Notes under the pieces: generated by a model
What the model was told of the DNA's origin: nothing
Seen by the model: only the letters and a program-made list of their open reading frames with translations
Database searches by the model: none
Translations under genes and position numbers: made by a program
From: Arctopsyche grandis
Taxonomy: Eukaryota; Arthropoda; Insecta; Trichoptera; Hydropsychidae
Reading direction: 5' to 3'
Length of the DNA stretch: 64,000 bases
NCBI RefSeq assembly: GCF_051622035.1
Contig: NC_135365.1
Coordinates: forward strand, 16,410,001-16,474,000
Shown: positions 51,514 to 62,848 of the stretch, one piece after another
How positions within the stretch are numbered: the first letter of the stretch is position 1
Layout: each line of letters starts with the position of its first letter

Positions 51514-52907
51514 ATGTCTACAGAAGCACAAGCTGTCTCGGAAATTCCACAACCAGCATTCCATTTGGAATCTTTGGATTGTGTGATGAAATTACCGATA
51601 GTGGAAGCTGCATATAATCAAGGCGCCAGTGCTTACGAAAAAGTTAAAGGTACATAACAAATTTACTTAAAATGAAACTTATTCATGAATAATTAACTAA
51701 GGTAAAGATTATTAAAACGTTTTCTACAATTTTTAGGAGCTAATTACATGTTAACATGGGCATTGACAACAGCCGAAACAACTGTTCAAAGGGCTTTGAG
51801 TACTGCAAGTCCTCTGGTTCACAAATTGGATAAGCCGATACACTTGGTCGATCAGACACTCGTCAAGGGAATACAGACTCTTCAAATTAAAGCACCTATT
51901 GTAAATCAGGAACCCCAACAGATATACGAAGCTGCAAAAAATGCAGTTACAAACGCAGTCCAACCCACATTGAATAAGGTACATATAAATTACATTTATT
52001 TTTAGTCAATTTATTATTTTCAATGTTTTGGATGATTATTTTTTTGTCTTAACATTTAAAGGTATGTGCCGCCAAGTCTTATGGGGAAAATAAAGCTCTG
52101 ACTTTGAAAGAACTCTCATGGAACAAAGCCAATGAAGTATTAGCAACGCAATATGGACAAATGGCCATCACCGGTGTTGATTCAACGACAGCAATGGCTG
52201 AAAGATTGATTGACTATTATTTCCCAGCTGTTACAGAAGATGAAACTAATGGTGATGGCATGATATAAAAGCGCTCATTCATATTTTAAGTAATTTATCA
52301 AGACAAACATGAAATGATTGATATCATTTCATATGTACTATTAAATTTATTCATCCAGTTTATGCAATTAAAATATAATTTTTTACTACATAATACAACG
52401 AATATATTTATATTTTATTCAAGAATTCAATAAAATATTATAGTAAATTATTAGCTTAACATGTGCATGTAATTATAATATTTATATACATATTTAAGAT
52501 ATTTAAGAAGGCATTGTATCCAATTTCATGCAATCATCATTCATCAATTTTATTGAAATACTGTATTAAGCTATTCATATTCCATAGTTTTAACAATGTT
52601 TCTATGTTTGTTTACAGCTCCAATTTCGAAGTCTGAAGATCCCGTTTTACACACTGTTCAAACAGTAGGAAGACTCTCAAACAAAGCGGCCCGTCGAGTG
52701 TACACAAATGTGTCGACCCAATTAAGAACCCTTAAAGTTCAAGATGTCAAAGAATACGTTGCTTCGTTGATAGCAGTATTGCAATTAACCCAACTGTTGC
52801 ACTATTTCGACGCAAAGGATGCATCGCAATCAACTGAAACTACCGTAGCCACCACAAATAATGAAGAGAGTAATAAAAAAGAAGAGAAAACAGATGAAAG
52901 CAAATAA
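51514..52907 (+). CDS. Lsd-2: Perilipin 2 (Lsd-2), complete, four coding exons
   Basis: A lipid-droplet coat protein that shields triglyceride stores from lipase. Exons: 51514-51649, 51737-51978, 52062-52251, 52618-52907; in phase, 285 residues. The product starts [20 protein letters not shown] (PAT domain [17 protein letters not shown]). It contains [36 protein letters not shown] and [20 protein letters not shown], all diagnostic of insect Lsd-2, and ends in a Lys/Glu-rich tail ([16 protein letters not shown]). The exon 1 acceptor is at 51494, so the 5' UTR is spliced. Reading through the exon 3 donor would give a short form ending GDGMI (stop 52266). AATAAA lies at 52981. It lies in tandem with Lsd-1, same strand, about 7 kb downstream. 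Confidence 0.96.
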
Positions 52908-52980
52908 CATTCTTTCTCAGTTGTATATTTATTTTTTTCATATTCAAATAATGTTAATGCATTTAGGTTAAGTTTTATTT

Positions 52981-52986
52981 AATAAA
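52981..52986 (+). terminator. Lsd-2 polyadenylation signal
   Basis: AATAAA 73 bp after the stop codon. Confidence 0.65.
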
Positions 52987-53653
52987 TATATTTGTATAAA
53001 ATGTTTTGCATGGGTGTATGTATTATATTTTATAATTTCTTTTGAAAGATCTATGAAATCATAAAGTAGATTATAAAATCACTTAAATCTACAGATTTGA
53101 TATCTGTCGCACGTTCATCCGTTATTAAATCGCTTTATAATATAATATTATTTTTATAGTAATTATTATTTCAAAACAGAACTTTTGTAACTGAAGGCTG
53201 ATAGAATAAAATCGAAAAATCAATCTATTTATGTATGTACATATGTAATGTACACATTAAAGATATTTTGTATTTTTTCTAAATTATGAATAAATTTAAA
53301 ATTGTGAAGTATTTTTGCTGTAATTTATTTTTTCCTGACAATACATTTTGATTATAATATTTAATTTCTTGAATATTACAAAATATTTGGAATAGATAGT
53401 GGAATCTGTAATAAAAAAATCATATGCAATTTGGGGACTTGTATCTTCATTAAAAGATTTTTATAAGTGTTCGTACAAAATACTAAACACCCATACTATA
53501 TACATAATACTACATACATATATACTATATACCAATCTAAAATATGTACATATAACATTATATAATGTTATACTATAGAGTGGTATTCATTTAATAGAAG
53601 AAATGTCATGGTAAAAGTTGTATAGCCTATTTTTTTCTTTTGATTTTTTATTA
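52987..53653. other. AT-rich region downstream of Lsd-2
   Basis: Simple A/T sequence with TACATA motifs. Nothing recognised. Confidence 0.45.
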
Positions 53654-53661
53654 CTTATACA

Positions 53662-54558
53662 CAGGGTCACCGGGAGGAATCCCGGACACTGGAATAATAA
53701 TTCCATACCCTAAAACAAACAAAAAAAAATCTTATAGATTAATTTTTTATATGCGAAAAATCTATCGGAACTATTAGAAAAATACTTAAATGTTAAGAGG
53801 GCTGGACACCAGCGCCTTGTCCATAAAAACGTATTACACTTCTCCCTTCCTCAATTATGGCACTAGAGAAATTATTTTTTAATATGCTATGGATATCCAC
53901 CATTGGGATGCATCTATCGTTTTATTTTTTTGATTAGTTATTTTTTATAGGAGCTAGGAGCCGCCAAACATCTATAAAATCGCCTCTTTTCTACACCCAC
54001 GAAAAGAGTCCAGCGTGCTTATTTCACGGTCGATTTTAAAAAAAATACGCGCATAGTTGCACAGAAAATATCTTTCTCATATCGATGATGAATTTTTTTA
54101 AAAATTGGTCCAGTTTTGGAGGAGAAAATAGGAGAATACGAAACCTCGAGTTTATCGATTTAAAATACGTATTATCTGGTCGAAGCGCAACTGTCGCATT
54201 CACTCAATATATATATATATATATTGATATATATTGTCGCATTCACTCAATATATACATTCACTCGATATATATATCGAAGAAAGCAACGGCAACAAAAT
54301 TAAGGTTTCGGGTGTACAGCCCTCTTAAATGCTATTTTTTGAAATAGTCGAATAAGAAAGTATGATATAGCAGGTATGATGGACACAAAGAATGCGCGGA
54401 TCGAAAAATAATGAACATTTAGCATTAAAGAAATATATGTATTTTTATGTAGAATAATATAAAATATCAATATCGATCAGTCGAACGTCCCATCACGGGA
54501 CCTCTCAAGTAGTCCGGGCCCTGGCACTTTCAGCTTCCCCCCCCTCTCATTGGCCCTG
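53662..54558. mobile_element. hAT-type MITE family E copy 1, containing family C copy 4
   Basis: CAGGGTCACCGGGAGGAATC at left, CTCATTGGCCCTG at right (inverse). Flanks CTTATACA and CTTATATA differ at one base, an 8-bp duplication. Its sequence is continuous with 59502-59913 once the family C insertion (53793-54328) is set aside. Confidence 0.8.
53793..54328 (+). mobile_element. TTAA element family C, copy 4
   Basis: TTAAGAGGGCTGGACACCAG to GGTGTACAGCCCTCTTAA. Copy 2 of family E has the uninterrupted site (TGTTAAATGC at 59654-59663), so this is a clean insertion at a single TTAA. Confidence 0.92.
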
Positions 54559-54566
54559 CTTATATA

Positions 54567-55020
54567 TAGTAGATACATATGTTAATCATATTGAATTACA
54601 ATTTATATTGCATCGATTCTACCTGTCTAATAAAAATAAAGTAAAAATAGATTATGTTTTACCACACTACTTGTAGAATAGTATTAGAATACCAAAAATC
54701 ATATTTTTTCAACAATGTATCAATTTAGCACACGTCGACACAGTTATTAGTATGTACGAAATATAATTTCATAATCTATTTACCATGGGGATAAGTTCAA
54801 AATTTGAAAGATTGCTGAATGTAAACTTTGTAACCGTTGCTCGTTAAATAATTTTATATAGACGTGCTCCACTATGTATTGTCATACAACATATGACATT
54901 CAAATTCTTGAGAGGAAGCTTTGGGTTGTTTTGATTAGCAAGAGTGGATCGCACTATTGTACTTCCATTAAAATTGAAATTGAATAAATGAATTATTGGA
55001 TGATACGCAATTGAAACGAC
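54567..55020. other. Unassigned spacer
   Basis: AT-rich; no coding or repeat signal recognised. Confidence 0.4.
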
Positions 55021-55027
55021 TATTTAC

Positions 55028-55126
55028 CTGCTGTTGGTCGGTGGGTTCACCGGCTGACAACTCTGGCACACTCCGAGAGTACTACTCCAAAAACAGCAAT
55101 CGATTGAAAAATCTGGCAAAGGATTG
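55028..55126 (-). CDS. Candidate Cys-containing internal exon of an unrecognised minus-strand gene
   Basis: A 99-bp minus-strand segment lies between a good acceptor (ATTTCAG) and donor (CAGCAG|GTAAAT). One frame is open through it, reading NPLPDFSIDCCFWSSTLGVC then QSCQPVNPPTNS, with four cysteines; the other two frames have stops. It is clearly richer in G+C than its surroundings. I do not recognise the protein and found no neighbouring coding exon. An opposite-strand frame is also open, so this may be chance. Confidence 0.3.
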
Positions 55127-55927
55127 CTGAAATAGTATATGTGAGTAGATGATATAGTATATGTGCTTTAATAAAAAAACATGCAAATTTTTATCCCAAA
55201 ATGAAGCATGCGAAGTCTACTCGAATTATATAAATGCGAATTTGTAGTTACATGATTTAACACATTTTAGAAATATAAACAAAACACCAAAATAAATGCA
55301 AATTTTTGTATTAAAATGTTTTGCTTTTTTTGCGACTTGTGAGATTAAAAAAAAACTAAGTTTTTAGTTAATTTGTGATGATGAAGAATTTGACACTTTC
55401 AAAAGTCCGAAAGTGTAGAATTTCACATTACATGTTATAATTTAAAGACAATTAAAAATATATATATTAAATCGGGAAAATTACTCGAAATTATTATAAG
55501 GCTTTTCCATCTGATTTGGTCTTATTTTTCTCTTTTGGATTTTTATGTAAATATGTAAATATATTCATATCCATAAAGAATTATGATAAACACAGTGTTG
55601 TCATCTTATTTCCGTTGTAATGGGTTTTCAACAAAAAATTCAAGTATGTATGTATGTACATACATTGTTACACAAATTATTTTTTTCATCCATGTAGCTA
55701 ATGCTACAAATATTATATATTATACATATGTATAAATAAATTATAAATCATTATAGTATTTATAGCTTAGATTTTATTGGTTTAAAGTGACTTTAGCATG
55801 AAACTCCATGATATTGCAAATTGTATTAAGGGTTAAGATTCAGAACCCCCCCCCATCAATTCCTGGAATATCATCTTTTCTCAAAAATATTCCTCTACCA
55901 ATAATTCAAAAACGTATTGCCAGCAAG
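55127..55927. other. AT-rich spacer
   Basis: A C-run near 55843 and TACATA motifs. No gene recognised. Confidence 0.4.
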
Positions 55928-55934
55928 CGACCTT

Positions 55935-56345
55935 TTTATATAATATCGCTATTCTGTGTGTCTGTGTATCTGTGTACGATAACGCTCCCAGTACCATAAT
56001 AGTCGTTTCGATTCGACATATGTACGTCACAGCTAAAACTGTACGAATGTAAATGTACGAATATAATAATAAAATAAAAAACCTCTATATATATTGCTTG
56101 CTACCAATGTTTCCTCTAAGCAAGTCTCTGAGAATTTAGCGCCATCTATTGAAAATTTATTTAATTAATTAATTTTTCTAATGGTGTTTTATATTATTTA
56201 TATGCAGGTAGGTAGGTAGTTTTTACCATTTTTTTCATATTAAACAATTAAACATAACACAGGACCGACATATTTCTTTTAATTTTTTTTCAATTAATAG
56301 CTTAATATACCATAACCTATGCGATGCTATTTCACCGGGCACCAT
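55935..56345 (+). mobile_element. Family D copy 3
   Basis: TATCGCTATTCTGTGTGTCT, then TTTCGATTCGACATATGTAC, TTTAGCGCCATCTATTG, GCAGGTAGGTAGGTAG and ACAGGACCGACATATTTC, collinear with copies 1 and 2. Followed directly by family G sequence. Confidence 0.75.
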
Positions 56346-56347
56346 AG

Positions 56348-56425
56348 TAACCATAGTATTATATTATTCTAATGTTAATGTACAGCATAATAGGAAAAAG
56401 AGCTCAAAAACTTTTATTTTCTAAA
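56348..56425. repeat. Family G fragment, copy 3
   Basis: CATAGTATTATATTATTCTA and CAGCATAATAGGAAAAAGAG match 40750-40815. Confidence 0.6.
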
Positions 56426-56699
56426 ATGGATAGTTTCATCTGCACGAAAACGAACAAATTTCGAACAGGAATTAGCTACACTAATTCTGAATGAAGTGCA
56501 ATGCTCGTATTCTCTGCAGCATTTTTAGCATTCTCCGTAGCGATTTTTGTAATATTGATTTGACATATGAAATATCCTGAGGCTTTTGTTAGCATTTTCC
56601 TACACGTCCTCCGACAAAGATATGGATAGCACTACCTTTACATAGATATGTAGTGTGAAAATGATGCAGTTTGTCTTCCGTATTTCTAGTATTTAGTGG

Positions 56700-57300
56700 G
56701 AGTGTGACGCGTGTCGCCTTGCATTTCTTGGGTGCGGTGCTGCGGTGCAATCGAAAGGTAGCCTTTCAAAGGTTAATCTCGAAAGGAGGATGGAGGGGAG
56801 GTGTTGGGTCATATACCTGGTGAGGTGTGTGCAAGGTGGGGCGACCTGGTGGAGCAGTTAGTACGGCAGTGGTGTTCACTTGTGCGGGTGGTGTATAGTG
56901 CTCGACCGGCATATCGGAATACCGGTATAACGGTACACTTCGGTCTATAAAGTGTGGGTGGCTGAGTGTGTGTGTGTGTGCTTGTGAAGGTGACCATGTC
57001 CTGATAGTGTGGAGACGAGGACCTCAGCATCCTGGCAGAAGCGAGCCGGCTCCCGGCACAGCCACACCAGAGGAATGCCATCTTAGACTGGGATTACGTA
57101 CGGTGGTGCCGTAAGTGCCGCTAACTATACTCATATAGCGAATACTACCGTAGTTTGCTCGAACCGGATACCCAAGAATGCCAGTGCTATATCCAACTTT
57201 TGATTTGGTCCATTCGAATCCGCGGTCGGTCTTTCCGTTGACGTACAACAGTCTCCAACATTGGATCGCTCGGTTCGAATCGGTTTACCGCCACCCGTCT
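56700..57300 (-). promoter_or_regulatory. GC-rich patch, possible minus-strand first exon
   Basis: This is the only GC-rich interval of the right-hand third. On the minus strand a donor CTCACCAG|GTATATG lies at 56816-56817, about 1.7 kb before the candidate exon at 55028-55126. Overlapping frames (57248-57024 and 57081-56809) have no recognisable domain and do not join that exon in frame. A first exon or promoter is an inference from composition. Confidence 0.3.
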
Positions 57301-59480
57301 TTCGAGATAACAGTATTATTCGGTCGTTCGAATGTTTAATATGTGTATATTAGCACGGATTCCCCGATGATTGTATTCTTTGATCAAATTCAAAGTTGAA
57401 TTTTTCTTGAAACACTAAAAATATGCTCGACGATAGGGACAATAGAACGGATTTTATGTTCTCTGTTGTTAATGTAACATTATATCAAGAATTTGTTAAG
57501 CTGCATTGTGTTCCAGTAGTTGAAAAGATTGCGTATAATGCTCTCACGATATCTGAATAGAATGTTTATTTGTTGGTCATGTTCGTTTGTGTAAATGGTC
57601 AATGAGCAAAATCTTTTGGCTGATCAGGTGTGTATTTTTTTTTCGGCACAGTTGCTTGATCTAATTTTTAAAGAATATGTTCTTTTGAGCAGTTGAATCT
57701 AGATTTAGATCTGAACTGTAAAAATGTAATCTGAAAGTGTATTTAAGACACTACTATTACTAAAAATGTAAATTAAAAAGATATATAGGCAAATAATGTA
57801 ATTTTTCCGGAATACAATACGTTGACTTCATAAATAGCTTATTTTTTCAATATGTAAGTCCATTATTTTTGTTAAATACCATTCACGATATAATTTGATA
57901 GAAAATATCGATAAAAGCCTTGGTTATATCATTAAATTTTGTAATTAATTACACAATTTGCATTAGGTGTTTTTTGTGAGCCGATGTTATTGTTCTCATA
58001 AATTCAGTTCAAAATACTAGTTGGCAGTAATCAATGTACAATATATTGTAAATTTAAGTACCAATAACATGCTTATATATATATAATACATATGTAGTAG
58101 AATTAAATTTATTTTTCTAAATATATACAAATATATTGCATATAAATTTAACCTGATACGAAATAGCATAGTTTGAGATGATAACTATTGAATTTTATTT
58201 TAAAATCCTTGAATATAATAATACATACATGTATATGTGTCTAGGAAGTGAAAATTGAATCATGAAAAGGAAATGATCATGAAATATCCTATTTCAAGCT
58301 CGAACAATTCGATCTTATATTTTCTATTTATCAACTGTGTAGGAATATGTGCAGAAAAATAATGCTCGCCAAGAGCTATTGTCCTGTGACAAATGCGAGC
58401 AAATTCAGTTTGTCACTTTTTGAGGGTTACCAGTGCAATTTTTCTCTCTTTACAATTTAAGCACGTGTTAGAAAATTCGACCACATAGTCGTATCGCAAA
58501 TTCACCAGAAGAATTTCGGTACTGTTTGCTCACCTTCCGATGAGAAACGTCTTCGGTATTCAATCGAAATGATGTCACTCCGTTAAGTGCTAGTTTAGCA
58601 CTCAATACATTTTACATGCAAACGTCAACGCTGTCAATGTGACCGACAATTGTAAACTCAACTCAATTATGTATATTATAACTTGATTTATTGTACATAC
58701 TTAATTTAGAATCATACCTACCGACTGCTGTGCATTTTTCATCTACACTGGCATTCAAAAATATTTGACCGCTAATGATGATTTTAATAGACTTTGATTA
58801 ATTCATGGCTGGATGACATATGCAGGATCGGAGTAATTCGAGATACGTGTGCAATTAATATCTTTCCATTGGCGTAGGTGGAAATACAACGTTCTTCAAA
58901 CGCTCCTTCGATTTTATAATTGGTAATTATTCCAACTGGAGTAGGTTGAAATTTGAGCTGATACATTTTTGTAATAATCTATCATGCATTTATTTCTAAT
59001 AGTTTAGGAACGTCTTGGTGCGTAATATTATGTCGGCATTATGTGATGAATTTGAGAGGATAGTTTATGTTTTTACTTAAATTTTTTGTAAGCACGATAT
59101 GATCATTTGGAAAGCGCTGTTCCGTGGTCGAGACGCGAGGCTGGAGAACAACAAAACAAGTCAATTGTCGAAGGTCGCTTCGTCGAGGGAAAGTTAAGAT
59201 AAAACGCGCCAATTTGAAGCCTTCAACTTCGGTGCAGTACCGTCAAATTTGACGACCGTTTTTTCAAATGGAAAATTTAAGTATTTAATGGTAAATCTAA
59301 AGATTAAAATATCAGAAAACCAAGTAATCATACAAACGAGCTAATGTTAAATTATTTTTTCAAATAATTGTTGATGATTGATCTATGGGTTCTAATTTTG
59401 TAAATTGTTTTTAAATATACATACATGCATACATATAAAGCATTGTTTTCATAATGCAAAAATTTCGGTGATGAAACCAA
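57301..59480. other. Unassigned AT-rich region
   Basis: No gene recognised. A 60-codon minus frame at 58784-58966 (starting MYQLKFQPTPVGIITNYK) is slightly less A/T-biased than its surroundings but has no known match or convincing splice partners. Confidence 0.35.
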
Positions 59481-59501
59481 ATATAACATTATATAGGTAC
59501 A

Positions 59502-59913
59502 TAGGGCCACCGAGAGGAATCTCAAGCCCTGGAAAATTTATTCCATACCCTATGACAAACCAAAAAAGAAATCTTATAAATATATTTTTAATACGCGAAA
59601 AATCTATCAGAACTATTAGATCTATCAGAACTTATCTATCAGAAATATGTATATGTTAAATGCTATTTTTTGAAATAATCGAATAAAAAAGTTTGATATA
59701 ACAGGTACAATTCCACATGGACACAAAGAATGTGCGGATCGAAAAATAATAAATATTTAGCATTAAAGAAATATATGTATTTTTATGTATGTAGAATAAT
59801 ATAAAATATCAATATCGATCAGTTGAAAGTTCCAACACGAGGCCCCTCAAGTAGTCCGGTCCCTGAAACTTAAACCCCAGCTTACCCCCCCCCCCCACCT
59901 CTCAGCGGCCCTG
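59502..59913. mobile_element. hAT-type MITE family E copy 2 (empty-site copy)
   Basis: TAGGGCCACCGAGAGGAATC to CCTCTCAGCGGCCCTG, inverse ends. The interior is collinear with copy 1, including CGCGAAAAATCTATC, CGGATCGAAAAATAAT and AATATCAATATCGATCAGT, and carries the intact TTAA at 59656-59659. Confidence 0.8.
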
Positions 59914-59987
59914 ATTGTACATATATATTAATGTAAATCTAGCAGCTGAGATGAAATTTGGTTATTTACCTCTTGTTTTGAGATATA

Positions 59988-60175
59988 TGAACATTTTGTC
60001 GCTTGAACATTATTTCCGTGGACATTTTTTCGCGTGAACATTTTGTCGCGGGTACATTTTGTCGCGTGAACATTTTGTCGCGGGTACATTTTGTCAGTGC
60101 ACTAATTTTCGGGTACATTTTGTCGTTGAACCTTTTGGACTTGCACCAATTGTCGTGTAACCGTTTTCGCCCTTA
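59988..60175. repeat. Minisatellite of about 16-bp units
   Basis: Successive units of the form GAACATTTTGTCGCGG / GTACATTTTGTCGCGT run about ten times with decay toward the right, ending CCGTTTTCGCCCTTAG. TTTCGCCCTTA resembles the Harbinger-type end at 21255-21268. Confidence 0.85.
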
Positions 60176-61487
60176 GTACATATACATGCGTTAATATCAT
60201 AATCATGTTTGTCAATGTACATATAAATATGTACATATGTAGGTGAGAAACTGATTTCCAAACTTTTCAATCCGCAATACTGCAAAACTAATCCAATTCA
60301 TTGTTTAGGGCATTAGATAATGTAACAGAATAAGTATTGTTTTACGAAGAAAATAAATTTTCTCTTTTTTTGTGTTTTTCTTTTTATTACAAAAACAATA
60401 TTTTTTATAAACCTTATTGCACGCAAATGGGTAATATACATATATGTAGTAGATGAATACAATTATCGAATGATATCTTTATGAAATCGTGTTGTACTAT
60501 GATGTCGTATATTTTTTTGAAATTTGCAAACACTTTCATTAGTGGCTTTCTCGAGTGAAAATATGAATTGAATTTCCATTACTCATCAAATATTAGCACA
60601 TTACTAATCGATTAAATTTTGTTCGTACATACATACATATGTATCATGGCGATTGATCTTATTACGTCAAACGTGAATATTTTCCCAAACATTATGCGTA
60701 ATAATTATTTTTAATAAGGAATTCTTAAGGTCAGGCGTAAATGATACTTTCTCCAAATGGAATTCAATACGCTATATGTATTGATTATATAACCGGTTCC
60801 GAAATATATTGCGCTCATATCTATACGAATTTTCATCTTGATATGACGCAATGTCGAAGATGAGCTAGCACTTGCACACATGGTAACGTTCAAGAAAATA
60901 TACAAGATTACAGTTTTTTTGGTAAATTTTAATGTACATTACGTGTTTCTCTAGCCTTGCTCGTTTTCGTGAAGAAAAAAATTGAATTGAAGCAAAATTT
61001 GAAATAGTAGGAAGTAAAATCTGCTCTTGCGGTCGAGTTTCAACCGGCTGTCTCTAGCGAAGGCATTAGACCACGAAATGTGAAGGTACATTATTTTTTT
61101 AAATAAAAATTATAGTGATTTTTTGCTGTGTACTGGAATAGTATTGGGTCACATTTCTTTATATTAAATTAATAATATCACATGCAAAAACATCTGATAA
61201 ATGTCTCAAGTGCTCTATTTAATTATACATACATACATACATATGTTTACATCGCTAATGGTCTATCCATACTGAGTGATTTGTTTATTTATTTTATGAA
61301 AATTAAAAGGTTGTCGATCGGTTTATAGTATATTTCATCAATGTAGGATTGCGGTTTAATTATATGTCGAGCGAAAGAATTTTAATCATACCTACTTGAA
61401 ATTTAAAATTAATCGGCTGCTTGAGAAGACTTCATACTCTTAAATTTTACAAACAATCATGATAATAAATGTATGTATATATTTATG

Positions 61488-61490
<3 letters not shown>
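60176..61490. other. AT-rich region
   Basis: No gene recognised; simple motifs only. Confidence 0.4.

Positions 61491-61495
<5 letters not shown>

Positions 61496-61560
<65 letters not shown>
61496..61560. repeat. (TA)n microsatellite
   Basis: An almost pure TA array of about 65 bp. Confidence 0.9.
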
Positions 61561-61570
<10 letters not shown>

Positions 61571-61593
61571 TCATAGTACATATGTACATACAT

Positions 61594-62447
61594 TAAGGTG
61601 ACCACTTTTTTCAAATTGAAAACCAGGACATTTTATCGAAAAACATTTTTTTAGTACTGCCATTATTAAAAGCTAACATAAAGTATTCATTTTCTTTGAT
61701 GCTCTTATAAAATTCTACACAGAACTGGTTAAAATTTCTCTTATTGATTAGCAAACATTTTAAAGTTTTAAAATTCAATATTGCGTTTTCTCACTGGACC
61801 AAATATTGTTCATCCAAGAAAAAAGTGCTTCGGCATATGCATTTGTTCCTGGTAAACAAATACAATTGACTAATTTGCAAATATTTTTGTAGGAGACATC
61901 ATTTTCACTGAAGGCTTTGTGTTTTTAAATTCATCTATTAGATAAAAAAAAGTTTACTAGTTATATTTTATCTCACGATTTACTAGGACAGATACTCAAA
62001 AAATCAGTAATGTACTGGTAAAAACAGTACGATTGCAATGGGTTAACTACTATGCCGCGGGGGTATGCGGTGCATGCGAGCCCTTAGAGTCGGAAGGGCC
62101 TTCGGGAGGATCTTCAAATAGTGATACATATGTATGTTTATTAAAAATAAATAAAATACAAAGTTATATATAAAAAATATAGAAAAATCAAGTCGTTCTA
62201 ATTGAAAACAGTTAGAAGTATGTATAAAAAAATTCTACTTGTTCCGCGAACTTGCAATATTAGCATGAGTAAGTTCATAAAATATATTTAAAATATGTGA
62301 TTGCAGAATTTTCAAATTTACATATAGGCTAAGAAGCACATTTAATTTTTTTTATTTATTTCATTAAAAAAAATGGGCGAGTCTTTGGTAAATTTTGCAT
62401 GCGGGACAAATTTGTCTATTTACGCCACTTTACGAACGGTCACCTTA
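61594..62447 (-). mobile_element. hAT transposon relic, 8-bp target duplication
   Basis: TAAGGTGACCACTTTTTTC at left, GAACGGTCACCTTA at right. ACATACAT flanks both ends exactly (61586-61593 and 62448-62455). On the minus strand at about 61900-61740 the sequence reads LPGTNAYAEALFSWMNNIWS, the conserved hAT C-terminal block, with stops around it. At about 62045-62085 it contains CTACTATGCCGCGGGGGTAT and GCGGTGCATGCGAGCCC, an end-like piece of the other hAT family (compare 48095-48145). Confidence 0.85.
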
Positions 62448-62511
62448 ACATACATATGTATATGTATACATATATCATAGTAATAATATGTATATTATAT
62501 GTACAGAGGAA

Positions 62512-62848
62512 TGTTATAATAATATAAGTGGCTTTAGGCGTCATATTGTTGTCAAGTGTTGATTGTCCACAGACAATCCTAAATAATTTTAGCATCAGTC
62601 GTATTTGAAGCTTGATGCTCGACGTATGTCCAATAAAAATTTCTCTGTTTGTTTATATTACTCGCAAGATGGCCAAGCATCGTTAAAAATTGCACAATGC
62701 ATTCAAAAACACACAATAAACAACATGGGATACATTTTTATATGGAAATTGATCCGATTGTATTCCGTGCGATGTAGCGTATTTATAGAGACGTACCGCG
62801 TAATATTGACAACAATTATTTATTCGAAAGGGCCCTTCTATTATTATA
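62512..62848. mobile_element. TIR element family H copy 2
   Basis: GTTATAATAATATAAGTGGC at left and GGGCCCTTCTATTATTATAAC at right are imperfect inverses. The interior is about 90 percent identical to 20644-20978. The 93-codon frame crosses it without a known domain. Confidence 0.8.

Noticed and set aside
58784-58966. Minus frame MYQLKFQPTPVG as an exon
   Set aside because: Composition is only slightly better than background; no known match and no convincing splice sites in phase.
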